NCBI GenBank assembly: GCA_017415765.1
Contig: JAFQED010000074.1
Span: 1 to 33,378, forward strand
Reading direction: 5' to 3'
DNA from: Desulfovibrio sp.
Lineage (GTDB): Bacteria > Desulfobacterota > Desulfovibrionia > Desulfovibrionales > Desulfovibrionaceae
DNA: 33,378 nucleotides
A model generated the notes under the pieces. It was not told where the DNA came from. It made no database searches and saw only the letters and a list, made by a program, of their open reading frames with translations. Made by a program: the position numbers and the translations under genes. Of the stretch, positions 14,534 through 21,610 are shown one piece after another (positions within the stretch are counted from its first letter, which is position 1; each line of letters opens with the position of its first letter).

Positions 14534-15040
14534 ATGCCCATCTCCGCGCCATGCCATCTTGATGCAGGCTATGAGCTTGAGCAGTTTCAGTGCGGAGAGC
14601 CTGCCCTTGATGCCTGGCTGAAGCAGCGCGCCTACCGCAATGAGGCTCACGGGGCCAGCCGTACCTATGTCATTGCCGATGGCAACAACGTCATCGGCTT
14701 TTATTCACTGGCCGTGGGGAGCGTTGCCCACAGGCTTGTCGTGGGCTCGCTGCGCCGCAATATGCCTGACCCCATTCCCGTGATGCTGCTGGGGAGGCTG
14801 GCCGTAGATCTTTCCATGCAGGGGCAGGGCCTGGGATGCTGGCTGCTGCGTGATGCCATCCTGCGTACGGAACAGGTGGCACATATTGCAGGAATCAAGG
14901 CTTTGCTGATCCACGCATACAACAAACGCGCGCTGCATTTTTATACAAAATACGGATTTATTGCCTCACCCATCAATGAAGTGACGCTCATGCTGCCTCT
15001 GGCAGTGATACGGGCAAGCCTTGAACGAGGACACGAGTAA
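14534..15040 (+). CDS. tacT: GNAT-family toxin, TacT-like
   Basis: This 168-aa GNAT N-acetyltransferase lies directly after a DUF1778 antitoxin. TacT-type toxins acetylate the amino group of aminoacyl-tRNA and stop translation; which tRNA is targeted here is unknown. The N-terminal AGYELEQFQCGEPALDAWLK and the ASRTYVIADGNNVIGFYSL strand match the family. The acetyl-CoA P-loop is seen in QGQGLGCWLLRDAI, and the C-terminal YNKRALHFYTKYGF holds the conserved catalytic Tyr. The ATG follows a GGGAGA. It should be free of growth effects only while the antitoxin is present. Confidence 0.92.
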   Translation: MPISAPCHLDAGYELEQFQCGEPALDAWLKQRAYRNEAHGASRTYVIADGNNVIGFYSLAVGSVAHRLVVGSLRRNMPDPIPVMLLGRLAVDLSMQGQGLGCWLLRDAILRTEQVAHIAGIKALLIHAYNKRALHFYTKYGFIASPINEVTLMLPLAVIRASLERGHE

Positions 15041-15187
15041 CAGGGCGTTCCCTTATTTCATGCGATCCCCCTGCATTATCCTGCCATCCTGTTTGACAGC
15101 ATTGCCCGCTTGCGGCAATGTGGTGAGGATACCCTTGGCTGGGGCCATGCCTATCCTGTTTCGGCCTTTTTTCCGGGAGCAGCTTGT

Positions 15188-16798
15188 ATGAAGATCCAAT
15201 TTTTGGGCGCAGCCCGCACCGTGACCGGTTCCTGTTTTCTTATCGAAGCCTGTGGCAAGCGTTTTTGCGTGGACTGCGGGATGCACCAGGGCAACAAGGC
15301 CATTGAGGCCCGCAACAGGGACGAAAAAAACTACGACGCCCCACGCTTGGACTTTGTACTCATCACCCATGCCCATATCGACCATTCAGGCCTGCTGCCC
15401 CTGCTGACCAAGCAGGGCTTTACCAATCCTGCCTATTGCACCAAAGCTACGGCAGAACTGCTGGAAATCATGTTGCAGGACAGTGCCCATATCCAGGAAA
15501 TGGAAGCCATGTGGCAGGCCAAAAAATTCAGCCGCCGCGGTCTCCAAAACCCACCCGCGCCCCTCTATGGCATGGACGATGCGGTCAAGGCCATCAGCCA
15601 GCTCCGCCCTGTGGAATACCATACCAGCTTTGAGCCTGCGCCGGGCATCCGCGTTACCTACTATGATGCCGGGCATATCCTTGGTTCCGGCAGTCTGCGG
15701 CTGGAGGTGGAGGAAAACGGCAAAACCACCAGCATCATCTTTTCTGGTGATATTGGCCGCCCGCACGCCCTTATCGTGCGCGACCCGGAAAGCCCCCCGC
15801 TGGCCGACTATATCTTTATGGAATCCACCTACGGCGACCGCAACCACAAAAATGAAAGCCTCAGTGTGCAGGAACTGGCCGAAGCCATTGCCTACAGTTA
15901 CGGCAAGCGGGAAAAGGTCATCATCCCGGCCTTTGCGGTAGAACGCACGCAGGAGGTGCTTTTCTGCCTCTTCAAACTGTACGAGGCCGGCAAGCTGCCG
16001 GAGGATATGCCCATCTATGTGGACAGTCCCATGGCCATCCGCGCCACCGAGGTTTTTGCCCGCAACAGCGATGTGTTTGATGAAGAAGCCGCAGCCCTGC
16101 TCCACAACAAGGATGCCCATAACTTCATGGGGCGCGTCCGCTATACGCCCAGCGCGGCAGAATCCATGCAGATCAATAGCACCAGCGGCCCGGCCATTAT
16201 CATTTCTGCCAGCGGCATGTGCAATGCCGGGCGCATCAGGCACCACCTCAAGCACAATATCTGGAAGCCCGGTGCCAGCGTGGTCTTTGTGGGCTATCAG
16301 GCCGTGGGGACGCCGGGCCGCAAGCTGGTGGAACAGGCCAAAAAAATTACGCTTTTTGGCGAGGACATGGACGTGGCAGCCCGCATCTTTACCATCAACG
16401 GCTTTTCCGGCCATGCCGGGCAAAGCCAGTTGCTGGACTGGCTGGCCCCGCTCATGGCAAATCAGCCGCAAGTTGTGCTGGTGCATGGCGAAAGCACAGC
16501 GCAGGAAACTCTGGCCGGGCTTATCAAGGAACGCTTTGGCGCAAGTCCTCTCATCCCCGACTATATGGAGGAGATGACCCTGGAGGGCAAGCAGGTGGCA
16601 GCCACGGTGCAGCACGAACAGCAGGCCCGCCCCCGTGTCAACTGGCCCTTCCTCACCAGCGAGGTGGAGCGCAAGTGGGCCATGTTCAAGGACAGGCTGG
16701 CCGATGTGGAAAACCGCCCGTGGGAAAGCCAGACCGAACTGCAGGAGGCCCTGGCCAAAATGGACTACGCCATGACCCGTCTGCTTTCGCGTATGTAG
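15188..16798 (+). CDS. Metallo-beta-lactamase/beta-CASP ribonuclease
   Basis: This 536-aa protein has all metal-binding motifs of the RNA-processing beta-CASP group: HAHIDHSG, the DAGHILGSGSL His and FSGDIGRP Asp of the lactamase half, then ESTYGDRNHK, the beta-CASP insert with FAVERTQEVL, SGMCNAGRIRHHL, and the C-terminal FSGHAGQSQLLDWL (His of motif C). It probably degrades or trims RNA, like TTHA0252 and CPSF-like bacterial enzymes. A frame extends to 15110, but I chose ATG 15188, where MKIQFLGAARTVTGS is the normal N-terminus; GGGAGC upstream is a weak ribosome binding site. It ends 6 bp before rsmD, so they are probably cotranscribed. Confidence 0.92.
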   Translation: MKIQFLGAARTVTGSCFLIEACGKRFCVDCGMHQGNKAIEARNRDEKNYDAPRLDFVLITHAHIDHSGLLPLLTKQGFTNPAYCTKATAELLEIMLQDSAHIQEMEAMWQAKKFSRRGLQNPPAPLYGMDDAVKAISQLRPVEYHTSFEPAPGIRVTYYDAGHILGSGSLRLEVEENGKTTSIIFSGDIGRPHALIVRDPESPPLADYIFMESTYGDRNHKNESLSVQELAEAIAYSYGKREKVIIPAFAVERTQEVLFCLFKLYEAGKLPEDMPIYVDSPMAIRATEVFARNSDVFDEEAAALLHNKDAHNFMGRVRYTPSAAESMQINSTSGPAIIISASGMCNAGRIRHHLKHNIWKPGASVVFVGYQAVGTPGRKLVEQAKKITLFGEDMDVAARIFTINGFSGHAGQSQLLDWLAPLMANQPQVVLVHGESTAQETLAGLIKERFGASPLIPDYMEEMTLEGKQVAATVQHEQQARPRVNWPFLTSEVERKWAMFKDRLADVENRPWESQTELQEALAKMDYAMTRLLSRM

Positions 16799-16804
16799 GT
16801 TGCC

Positions 16805-17356
16805 ATGCGCATCATTGCTGGCAGTCTGGGTGGGCGTCTGCTCAAGACCGTGGAGGGCGAGGGCTACCGCCCGGCTATGGGGCGCACCCGCGAGGCCCTG
16901 TTCTCCATGCTTGGTTCGCGTGGGCTGGACTGGCAGGATTGCCGCGTGCTGGATCTGTTTGCGGGCAGCGGCAGTCTGGCCTTTGAGGCCCTGAGCCGGG
17001 GCGCGGCTGAGGCCCTGCTGGTAGAGAATGCCGCCCTGCCCATGCGTTGCCTGCGCTCCAATGTGGCAGCCCTTGGCCTTGAGGGCCGCTGCCAACTGGT
17101 GCAGGACGACGTATTGCGGCTTTTGCGCCGCCCACCGGCCATCCCCTTTGGGCTGGTGTTCATTGACCCCCCCTATGGCAAGGATTTGCTTGGCCCGGCC
17201 CTGCGCTCTCTTGTGGGGCAGGGCTGGCTTGCGCCGAGGGCCTTTGTGACAGCAGAAGTGGAAAAGGAAGCCCGGCTGGACGTGCCGGACACCCTCACCC
17301 CCCTGGCAGACCGCCTTTTTGGCCGTACCCGTATCCTTATCTGGACAGCAGCATGA
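16805..17356 (+). CDS. rsmD: 16S rRNA (guanine(966)-N2)-methyltransferase RsmD
   Basis: This 183-aa SAM-dependent enzyme methylates G966 of 16S rRNA during 30S assembly. It starts MRIIAGSLGGRLLKT and has the typical GRTREALFSML segment, the SAM-binding VLDLFAGSGSLAFEAL motif, and the catalytic DPPYGKDLL motif near residue 120. The length is standard. It overlaps coaD by 4 nt (ATGA), the usual rsmD-coaD arrangement. Confidence 0.96.
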   Translation: MRIIAGSLGGRLLKTVEGEGYRPAMGRTREALFSMLGSRGLDWQDCRVLDLFAGSGSLAFEALSRGAAEALLVENAALPMRCLRSNVAALGLEGRCQLVQDDVLRLLRRPPAIPFGLVFIDPPYGKDLLGPALRSLVGQGWLAPRAFVTAEVEKEARLDVPDTLTPLADRLFGRTRILIWTAA

Positions 17357-17892
17357 GAATTGCACTCTACCCCGGCACCTTTGACCCCCTGACCAACGGG
17401 CATTTGAGCCTGATCCGGCGGGGCTGCGAAGTGTTTGACCAGATCATCGTGGCCGTGGCCGACAATACTCCCAAATTCCCACTTTTTTCTCTGGAAGAAC
17501 GGGTTGAAATGGCCAGCGAGGCATTGCGCCAGGAAAGCAATGTGCTGGTGGAGCCGTTTTCCGGCCTTACGGTGGAATACGCAGCCAAACGCGGGGTGTG
17601 CGCGCTCTTGCGGGGCCTGCGGGCTGTGTCGGACTTTGAGTATGAATTTCAGCTTGCCCTGATGAACCGCCGTCTGCAACGCCACATCCAGACGGTTTTC
17701 ATGATGACCGACTACCAGTGGCTTTTTATCAGTTCTACCATCGTCAAGGCCGCCGCCAGCCACGGGGCCGATGTCAAAGGACTGGTGCCGGAAAACGTCC
17801 GCATCAGACTGCTTGAAAAATACAACAAGGGTGAAGTCCGCAAGGGAACGCCCTGCCTGGCTCCCTCGCACGGGGGCTTCCGCGTCTCCTGA
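17353..17892 (+). CDS. coaD: Phosphopantetheine adenylyltransferase CoaD
   Basis: The enzyme transfers AMP from ATP to 4'-phosphopantetheine, the penultimate step of coenzyme A synthesis. It has the nucleotidyltransferase motif YPGTFDPLTNGHLSLIRRG at the N-terminus, LRGLRAVSDFEYEFQ in the middle, and the ISSTIVK motif. The 179-aa length is slightly longer than the usual 160 or so because of a C-terminal tail (LAPSHGGFRVS). The stop shares one base with the miaA start (TGATG). It is translationally coupled to both neighbours. Confidence 0.96.
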   Translation: MRIALYPGTFDPLTNGHLSLIRRGCEVFDQIIVAVADNTPKFPLFSLEERVEMASEALRQESNVLVEPFSGLTVEYAAKRGVCALLRGLRAVSDFEYEFQLALMNRRLQRHIQTVFMMTDYQWLFISSTIVKAAASHGADVKGLVPENVRIRLLEKYNKGEVRKGTPCLAPSHGGFRVS

Positions 17893-18836
17893 TGGCCGGG
17901 CTGCCCTCTCCACAGCACGGCAAGCCCCTGCCTGTCATCTGTCTGGCCGGGCCTACCGGGGCTGGCAAGACCGCCGCTGCCCTTCTGCTGGCAAAAGAAC
18001 TGGGGGGAGAGGTCATCAATACCGACTCCCGCCAGGTCTATGCCGACTTTCCGCTGACAACGGCCCAGCCCACGCCGGAAGAACAGGCCGCCTGTCCGCA
18101 CCATCTGTACGGTTTTTTGCCCACGCAGGAAAAAATCAGTGCCGGGCAATGGGCAGAACGGGCCTGCGCCTGTATCCGGGAAGTGCTGCACCGGGGCAAG
18201 ATGCCCCTGCTGGTGGGCGGTACGGGCCTGTACTTTCAGACCCTTTTGCGCGGTATTGCCCAGATCCCCCGGCTGGATCCTGCCATCAGCCAGCGGCTGG
18301 AAGCCCGCATGGCGGCATCCGGCCCGGCAGCCCTGCACGCAGGACTGGTGAAGGCCGACCCGGCCTATGCCGCCCGCATCCACCCCAACGACCGCCAGCG
18401 CATTGTACGCGCACTGGAAGTGCTGGAAGGCACAGGCCGCCCCTTTAGCTGGTGGCACAGCCACGGCATGGGGCAGCCCCCCTGCCAAGGCCCGCTGCTG
18501 GTCATGGATGCCCCTCTGGCCTGGCTGGAACCGCGCCTTGCCCGCCGTATTGGACAAATGCTTGCTGCCGGTGCCCTGGACGAAGTGCGGGCTGCCCGCG
18601 CCCGCTGCGATGATGCCAGTGCGCCGGGCTGGTCTGGCATTGGTGCGGCAGAACTGCTGGCCCATCTGCGGGGAGAGCTGGATATGGATGCCTGCCGCAG
18701 TCTCTGGTTGCGCAACACCCGTGCCTATGCCAAACGCCAGTTGACGTGGTTTCGGGCACGGGCCGAGGCCGTGTCCGTACCGCCGGATTCTCCCACTGCT
18801 GTCCTTGCACGGGCGCAGGCTCTTGCGCCACGCTGA
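17892..18836 (+). CDS. miaA: tRNA dimethylallyltransferase MiaA
   Basis: The enzyme adds a dimethylallyl group to A37 of tRNAs that read codons beginning with U. The 314-aa length is normal. Motifs are the P-loop GPTGAGKTAAALLLA (about residue 20), NTDSRQVYADF, TAQPTPEEQA, LVGGTGLYFQTLLRG and NDRQRIVRALEVLEG. It begins 1 nt inside the coaD stop. An N-terminal extension (MAGLPSPQHGKPLPV) precedes the P-loop. It is the last gene of the rsmD-coaD-miaA series. Confidence 0.96.
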   Translation: MAGLPSPQHGKPLPVICLAGPTGAGKTAAALLLAKELGGEVINTDSRQVYADFPLTTAQPTPEEQAACPHHLYGFLPTQEKISAGQWAERACACIREVLHRGKMPLLVGGTGLYFQTLLRGIAQIPRLDPAISQRLEARMAASGPAALHAGLVKADPAYAARIHPNDRQRIVRALEVLEGTGRPFSWWHSHGMGQPPCQGPLLVMDAPLAWLEPRLARRIGQMLAAGALDEVRAARARCDDASAPGWSGIGAAELLAHLRGELDMDACRSLWLRNTRAYAKRQLTWFRARAEAVSVPPDSPTAVLARAQALAPR

Positions 18837-19009
18837 ACCGGGTCTTGCGGGTATACTTCCAATGGCATTTCGCTCTAGAGCATTTTTTGATTGAAGTCGC
18901 TCAAATAATCTCAATCAGTCCAAGAATGTCCAGTTAGCATATTATTTCAATGTGTTAGCTGGCATCCTTGTTTCATTCCATCCAACCAAATCCTCCAGAA
19001 TCCACAAAA

Positions 19010-19188
19010 TCTGTTGGTAGACACGTTGGTAAGGTTTTGGTACTTCTGGGCTGTCGATAACGAGGTTTCCCAGGGCCGGGCGGTGTAAGGCCCGGCCCTG
19101 GGAAACTGGAAGAATTTTCTTCTTCCACTACCAGTGGAACAACTGAATCCCATTGCGCCACAATGATTTTTCAGTTTTCTGTTGGTAG
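19010..19188. repeat. 11-bp direct repeat framing the hairpin region
   Basis: TCTGTTGGTAG occurs at 19010-19020 and 19178-19188, 168 bp apart. Between them lie the 17-bp inverted repeat, a second hairpin and part of a possible ORF remnant. The repeat is short enough to be chance, but it brackets the structured block. Confidence 0.3.
19065..19106. repeat. 17-bp perfect inverted repeat in the 18837-19239 gene-poor region
   Basis: Arms GTTTCCCAGGGCCGGGC (19065-19081) and the exact reverse complement (19090-19106) surround an 8-nt loop. A second perfect hairpin (TGGAAGAA/TTCTTCCA, 19107-19127) and CCACT/AGTGG follow directly. There is no strong T-run on either side, so it is not a plain intrinsic terminator. 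It separates miaA (plus) from the P1B ATPase (minus), which converge here. The rest of the 400 bp is AT-rich with no convincing gene; one minus-strand open stretch (about 18955-19131, no ATG) ends in an LWILEDLVGWNETRMP-like sequence and may be a gene remnant. Confidence 0.5.
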
Positions 19189-19239
19189 CAGTCAGCCCAA
19201 TCATACCAAGAGAGACCTTATCGGAGGTGGGTACGCTAT

Positions 19240-21108
19240 TTACACCAATTTCCTTTCATACAACCGGGCAGCGTTAAGAACCACCAGAACCGAACCGGCA
19301 TTATGCACCAGTGCCCCGGTTATGGGGTTGAGCATCCCCACTACAGACATGCCGATGGCAACAAAGTTAATCAGCATGGAGAGAGTGATACTGAATTTAA
19401 TGGTATTGACCGTGGCGTTGGAAAGACGCTTCAGGTAGGGTATTTTTGAAATGTCATCGCCCATCAACGCGATGTCTGCCGCGTCAATGGCAATGTCGCT
19501 ACCCATTGTGCCCATTGCTACACCGACATCGGCGGCTTTCAAGGCGGGAGCGTCATTCACCCCATCGCCAATCATGCACACGGCATGACCTTGCTGCTGC
19601 AATACCTGGATGCGCTCCACTTTTTGTGCCGGGAGCAAATCGGAACACACTGTATCAATTCCGGCCTGTTTTGAAAAATATTGCGCTGTCTGTACATGGT
19701 CGCCAGTCAACAGCACAACACCAATGCCCATGCTGTGCAATTTCTCCACCATGAACTGAGCATTGGGTCGCAGGGTATCGGAAATGGCGACCATGCCAAC
19801 GCACACTCCCTCATGAGCCACCAGTACCACCGCCTTGCCCTGCATACGTAATTCTTCCAGGGCGATGCCGACTTTTGTCTTCACCGTGACATTGTGTTCT
19901 TCCAGATAGCCGATGTTTCCGATAAGTACGGTCTTGCCATTCACATCGGCACTGATGCCCCGACCGGGTATCATGGTAAAATTGTCGGCCTTCTCCAGAG
20001 CAAGATTCATTTCCCTGGCCTGTGCTACTATTGCCTTGCCGAGAGGATGCTCCGAAAGGACTTCCACCGATGCGGCAAGCTGCAACACATCATGGGAGCT
20101 TTTTTCTGCTAGAAACGAAACAGTATCACTGACGGTCAAGGTGCCCTGGGTGAGCGTCCCTGTTTTGTCAAAAGCTATCAGGTCAATCTTGCCCATGTGT
20201 TCCAAGGCTTCACCCGATTTGATCAGAACTCCCTGCCTGGTGGCCTGACCGATGGCGGCCATGATGGACGTAGGCGTTGCCAGCACCAGGGCACAGGGGC
20301 AGAATACCACCAGGACGGTAACAGCCCGTACAATGTCGCTTGTTATAAAATAGGAGGTAATGGCGATAATAATGGCCATGGGCACAAGCCACTCAGCCCA
20401 TTTGTCTACAATGCGCTGTATGGGTGCCTTGTTGTTTTCCGCTTCTTGCACCATGCGGATGAGCCTTTGCAGGGATGAATCCTCGCCGACCCTGGTAACT
20501 TCCATATCTATGGTTCCGAAGCGGTTGATGGTGCCGCTGAAAACACCATCTCCCACGCTCTTGTCTACAGGCAGTGATTCTCCGGTCATAACAGACTGAT
20601 CTATGGAGGTGTTGCCGACAAGAATAATGCCGTCCACTGGTATGCTTTCGCCGGGCAGAACCCGCAGCATGTCGCCACGCTGGATTTGTTCAATGGGGAC
20701 TATTTCCTCATGGACATCCTTCCCCTGTGCCGTGACTCTGCGGCCCTGCCGGGGCGCGAGACTGATAAGCTCCTGTATTCCTTTTTTGGCCTTTTCCACG
20801 GTTCTGTCTTCCAGAATCGCGCCGATTGCCATGATAAACGCCACTTCACCAGCGGCGAACAATTCCCCGATATAAATACAGGCAAACATGGCTATGGAAA
20901 TAAGCAGCGCGGACGTGATGCGCCGTTCAGAAATGATACGGGATATGGCCAGATAGACCAGGGGAAGCCCGCTGATAAATACCGTCAGCCAAGCCGGGTC
21001 TAGCGGCACGGAAAAATCACCCAACAAAATGAGAAGACTGGCAGCCAAAAACGCACCACTCACCAGGGTCATGTGTAATCCGGCCAGATAGTTCATGGCA
21101 TTCTTCAT
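19240..21108 (-). CDS. P1B-type heavy-metal-translocating ATPase
   Basis: This 622-aa inner-membrane pump exports a heavy metal at the cost of ATP. Motifs are TGES (actuator, MTGESLPVDKS), the metal-site VVFCPCALVLATPTS with CPC, DKTGTLTQGTL (phosphorylated Asp near residue 325), SEHPLG, GDGVNDAPALKAADVG, and a last helix with LVHNAGSVLVVLNAARL. There is no N-terminal HMA or His-rich metal domain. The last-helix motif is not the Cu(I)-ATPase type (MSxSS), so Zn, Cd, Mn, Ni or Co are as likely as copper. ATG 21108 has a GAAGGAGAGAGC upstream; 21132 lacks one. It follows csoR on the same strand with a candidate operator between. Confidence 0.93.
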   Translation of the reverse strand: MKNAMNYLAGLHMTLVSGAFLAASLLILLGDFSVPLDPAWLTVFISGLPLVYLAISRIISERRITSALLISIAMFACIYIGELFAAGEVAFIMAIGAILEDRTVEKAKKGIQELISLAPRQGRRVTAQGKDVHEEIVPIEQIQRGDMLRVLPGESIPVDGIILVGNTSIDQSVMTGESLPVDKSVGDGVFSGTINRFGTIDMEVTRVGEDSSLQRLIRMVQEAENNKAPIQRIVDKWAEWLVPMAIIIAITSYFITSDIVRAVTVLVVFCPCALVLATPTSIMAAIGQATRQGVLIKSGEALEHMGKIDLIAFDKTGTLTQGTLTVSDTVSFLAEKSSHDVLQLAASVEVLSEHPLGKAIVAQAREMNLALEKADNFTMIPGRGISADVNGKTVLIGNIGYLEEHNVTVKTKVGIALEELRMQGKAVVLVAHEGVCVGMVAISDTLRPNAQFMVEKLHSMGIGVVLLTGDHVQTAQYFSKQAGIDTVCSDLLPAQKVERIQVLQQQGHAVCMIGDGVNDAPALKAADVGVAMGTMGSDIAIDAADIALMGDDISKIPYLKRLSNATVNTIKFSITLSMLINFVAIGMSVVGMLNPITGALVHNAGSVLVVLNAARLYERKLV

Positions 21109-21139
21109 GCTCTCTCCTTCATAAAATGGCATATACTAT

Positions 21140-21156
21140 ATACCGATATGGGGTAT
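21140..21156. promoter_or_regulatory. Candidate CsoR operator upstream of the P1B ATPase
   Basis: ATACC (21140-21144) and GGTAT (21152-21156) form an inverted repeat, with a G-run on one side (ATACC...GGGGTAT). CsoR-family operators are usually C/G-run pairs flanked by TA. On the minus strand a TATATA -10-like element follows directly. It lies in the 104-bp gap between csoR and the ATPase, 31 bp upstream of the ATPase start. Confidence 0.45.
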
Positions 21157-21212
21157 CAGCAAGCAAGCAAAAAAATATGCCTTCCATATCAAAGGTATTG
21201 GAATGCACACTC

Positions 21213-21488
21213 TCAAACAATTCGGGAAAATTGTTCGATAGCAGCACTTAACCTGGTCAGAACTTCCTTGTCGTTACCCTGTTTGAGGCCATTGAGAACA
21301 CAATGGTGCATATGCCCCTCCAGAATTACCTGGCCTGTTTTGTGCAGCGCAGCCTTGGCAGCTCCGATCTGAATCAGAATATCCTCACAGGGCTTGTCAT
21401 TCTCCACCATTTTGATGATGCCTTTTATCTGGCCCTCAATACGCCGCAGCCGCATGGTAACGGCATCAACATCCATACATTCTCTCAT
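21213..21488 (-). CDS. csoR: CsoR/RcnR-family metal-sensing repressor
   Basis: This 91-aa all-helical DUF156 repressor releases DNA when it binds its metal. It has RLRRIEGQIKGIIKMVEND and CEDILIQIGAAKAALHKTG followed by GHMHHC. Aligned to the family, the ligand set is Cys, His, Cys (C, H and the C four residues later in HMHHC), which is the CsoR Cu(I)-type triad rather than the RcnR Cys-His-His set. A longer frame from 21707 is unlikely; ATG 21488 has GAGG upstream and gives the standard length. It is upstream of the P1B ATPase, which it most likely controls. Confidence 0.9.
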   Translation of the reverse strand: MRECMDVDAVTMRLRRIEGQIKGIIKMVENDKPCEDILIQIGAAKAALHKTGQVILEGHMHHCVLNGLKQGNDKEVLTRLSAAIEQFSRIV

Positions 21489-21507
21489 GCCATCCTCGCT
21501 TGACTGT

Positions 21508-21536
21508 CTTTTATGTTGCAGACTGACTTGCGTCAA
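21508..21536 (-). promoter_or_regulatory. csoR promoter
   Basis: On the minus strand TTGACG (21531-21536), a 17-bp spacer and TAAAAG (21508-21513) lie 20 bp before the csoR start. It is a good sigma70-like match. Confidence 0.55.
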
Positions 21537-21571
21537 GCGCAGGACTATCATGCTGTCTGTCAGGCTCTCGT

Positions 21572-21601
21572 GAGAGGGAGGTCGATGCAAACCTCCCTCT
21601 C
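21572..21601 (-). terminator. Hairpin after feoB
   Basis: GAGAGGGAGGT (21572-21582) and ACCTCCCTCTC (21591-21601) pair perfectly over 11 bp with an 8-nt loop, 10 bp past the feoB stop. No T-tract follows on either strand, so termination may be Rho-assisted, or the hairpin may stabilise the feoB message. Confidence 0.5.
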
Positions 21602-21610
21602 GCAGGTGCG

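Noticed and set aside
15386-17365. 659-codon minus ORF opposite the ribonuclease and rsmD
   Set aside because: A long antisense frame caused by high GC; its sequence is repetitive in His/Gln/Ala and has no domain, while the plus strand has complete motifs.
17712-18914. 400-codon minus ORF opposite coaD and miaA
   Set aside because: Antisense shadow of two clear enzymes.
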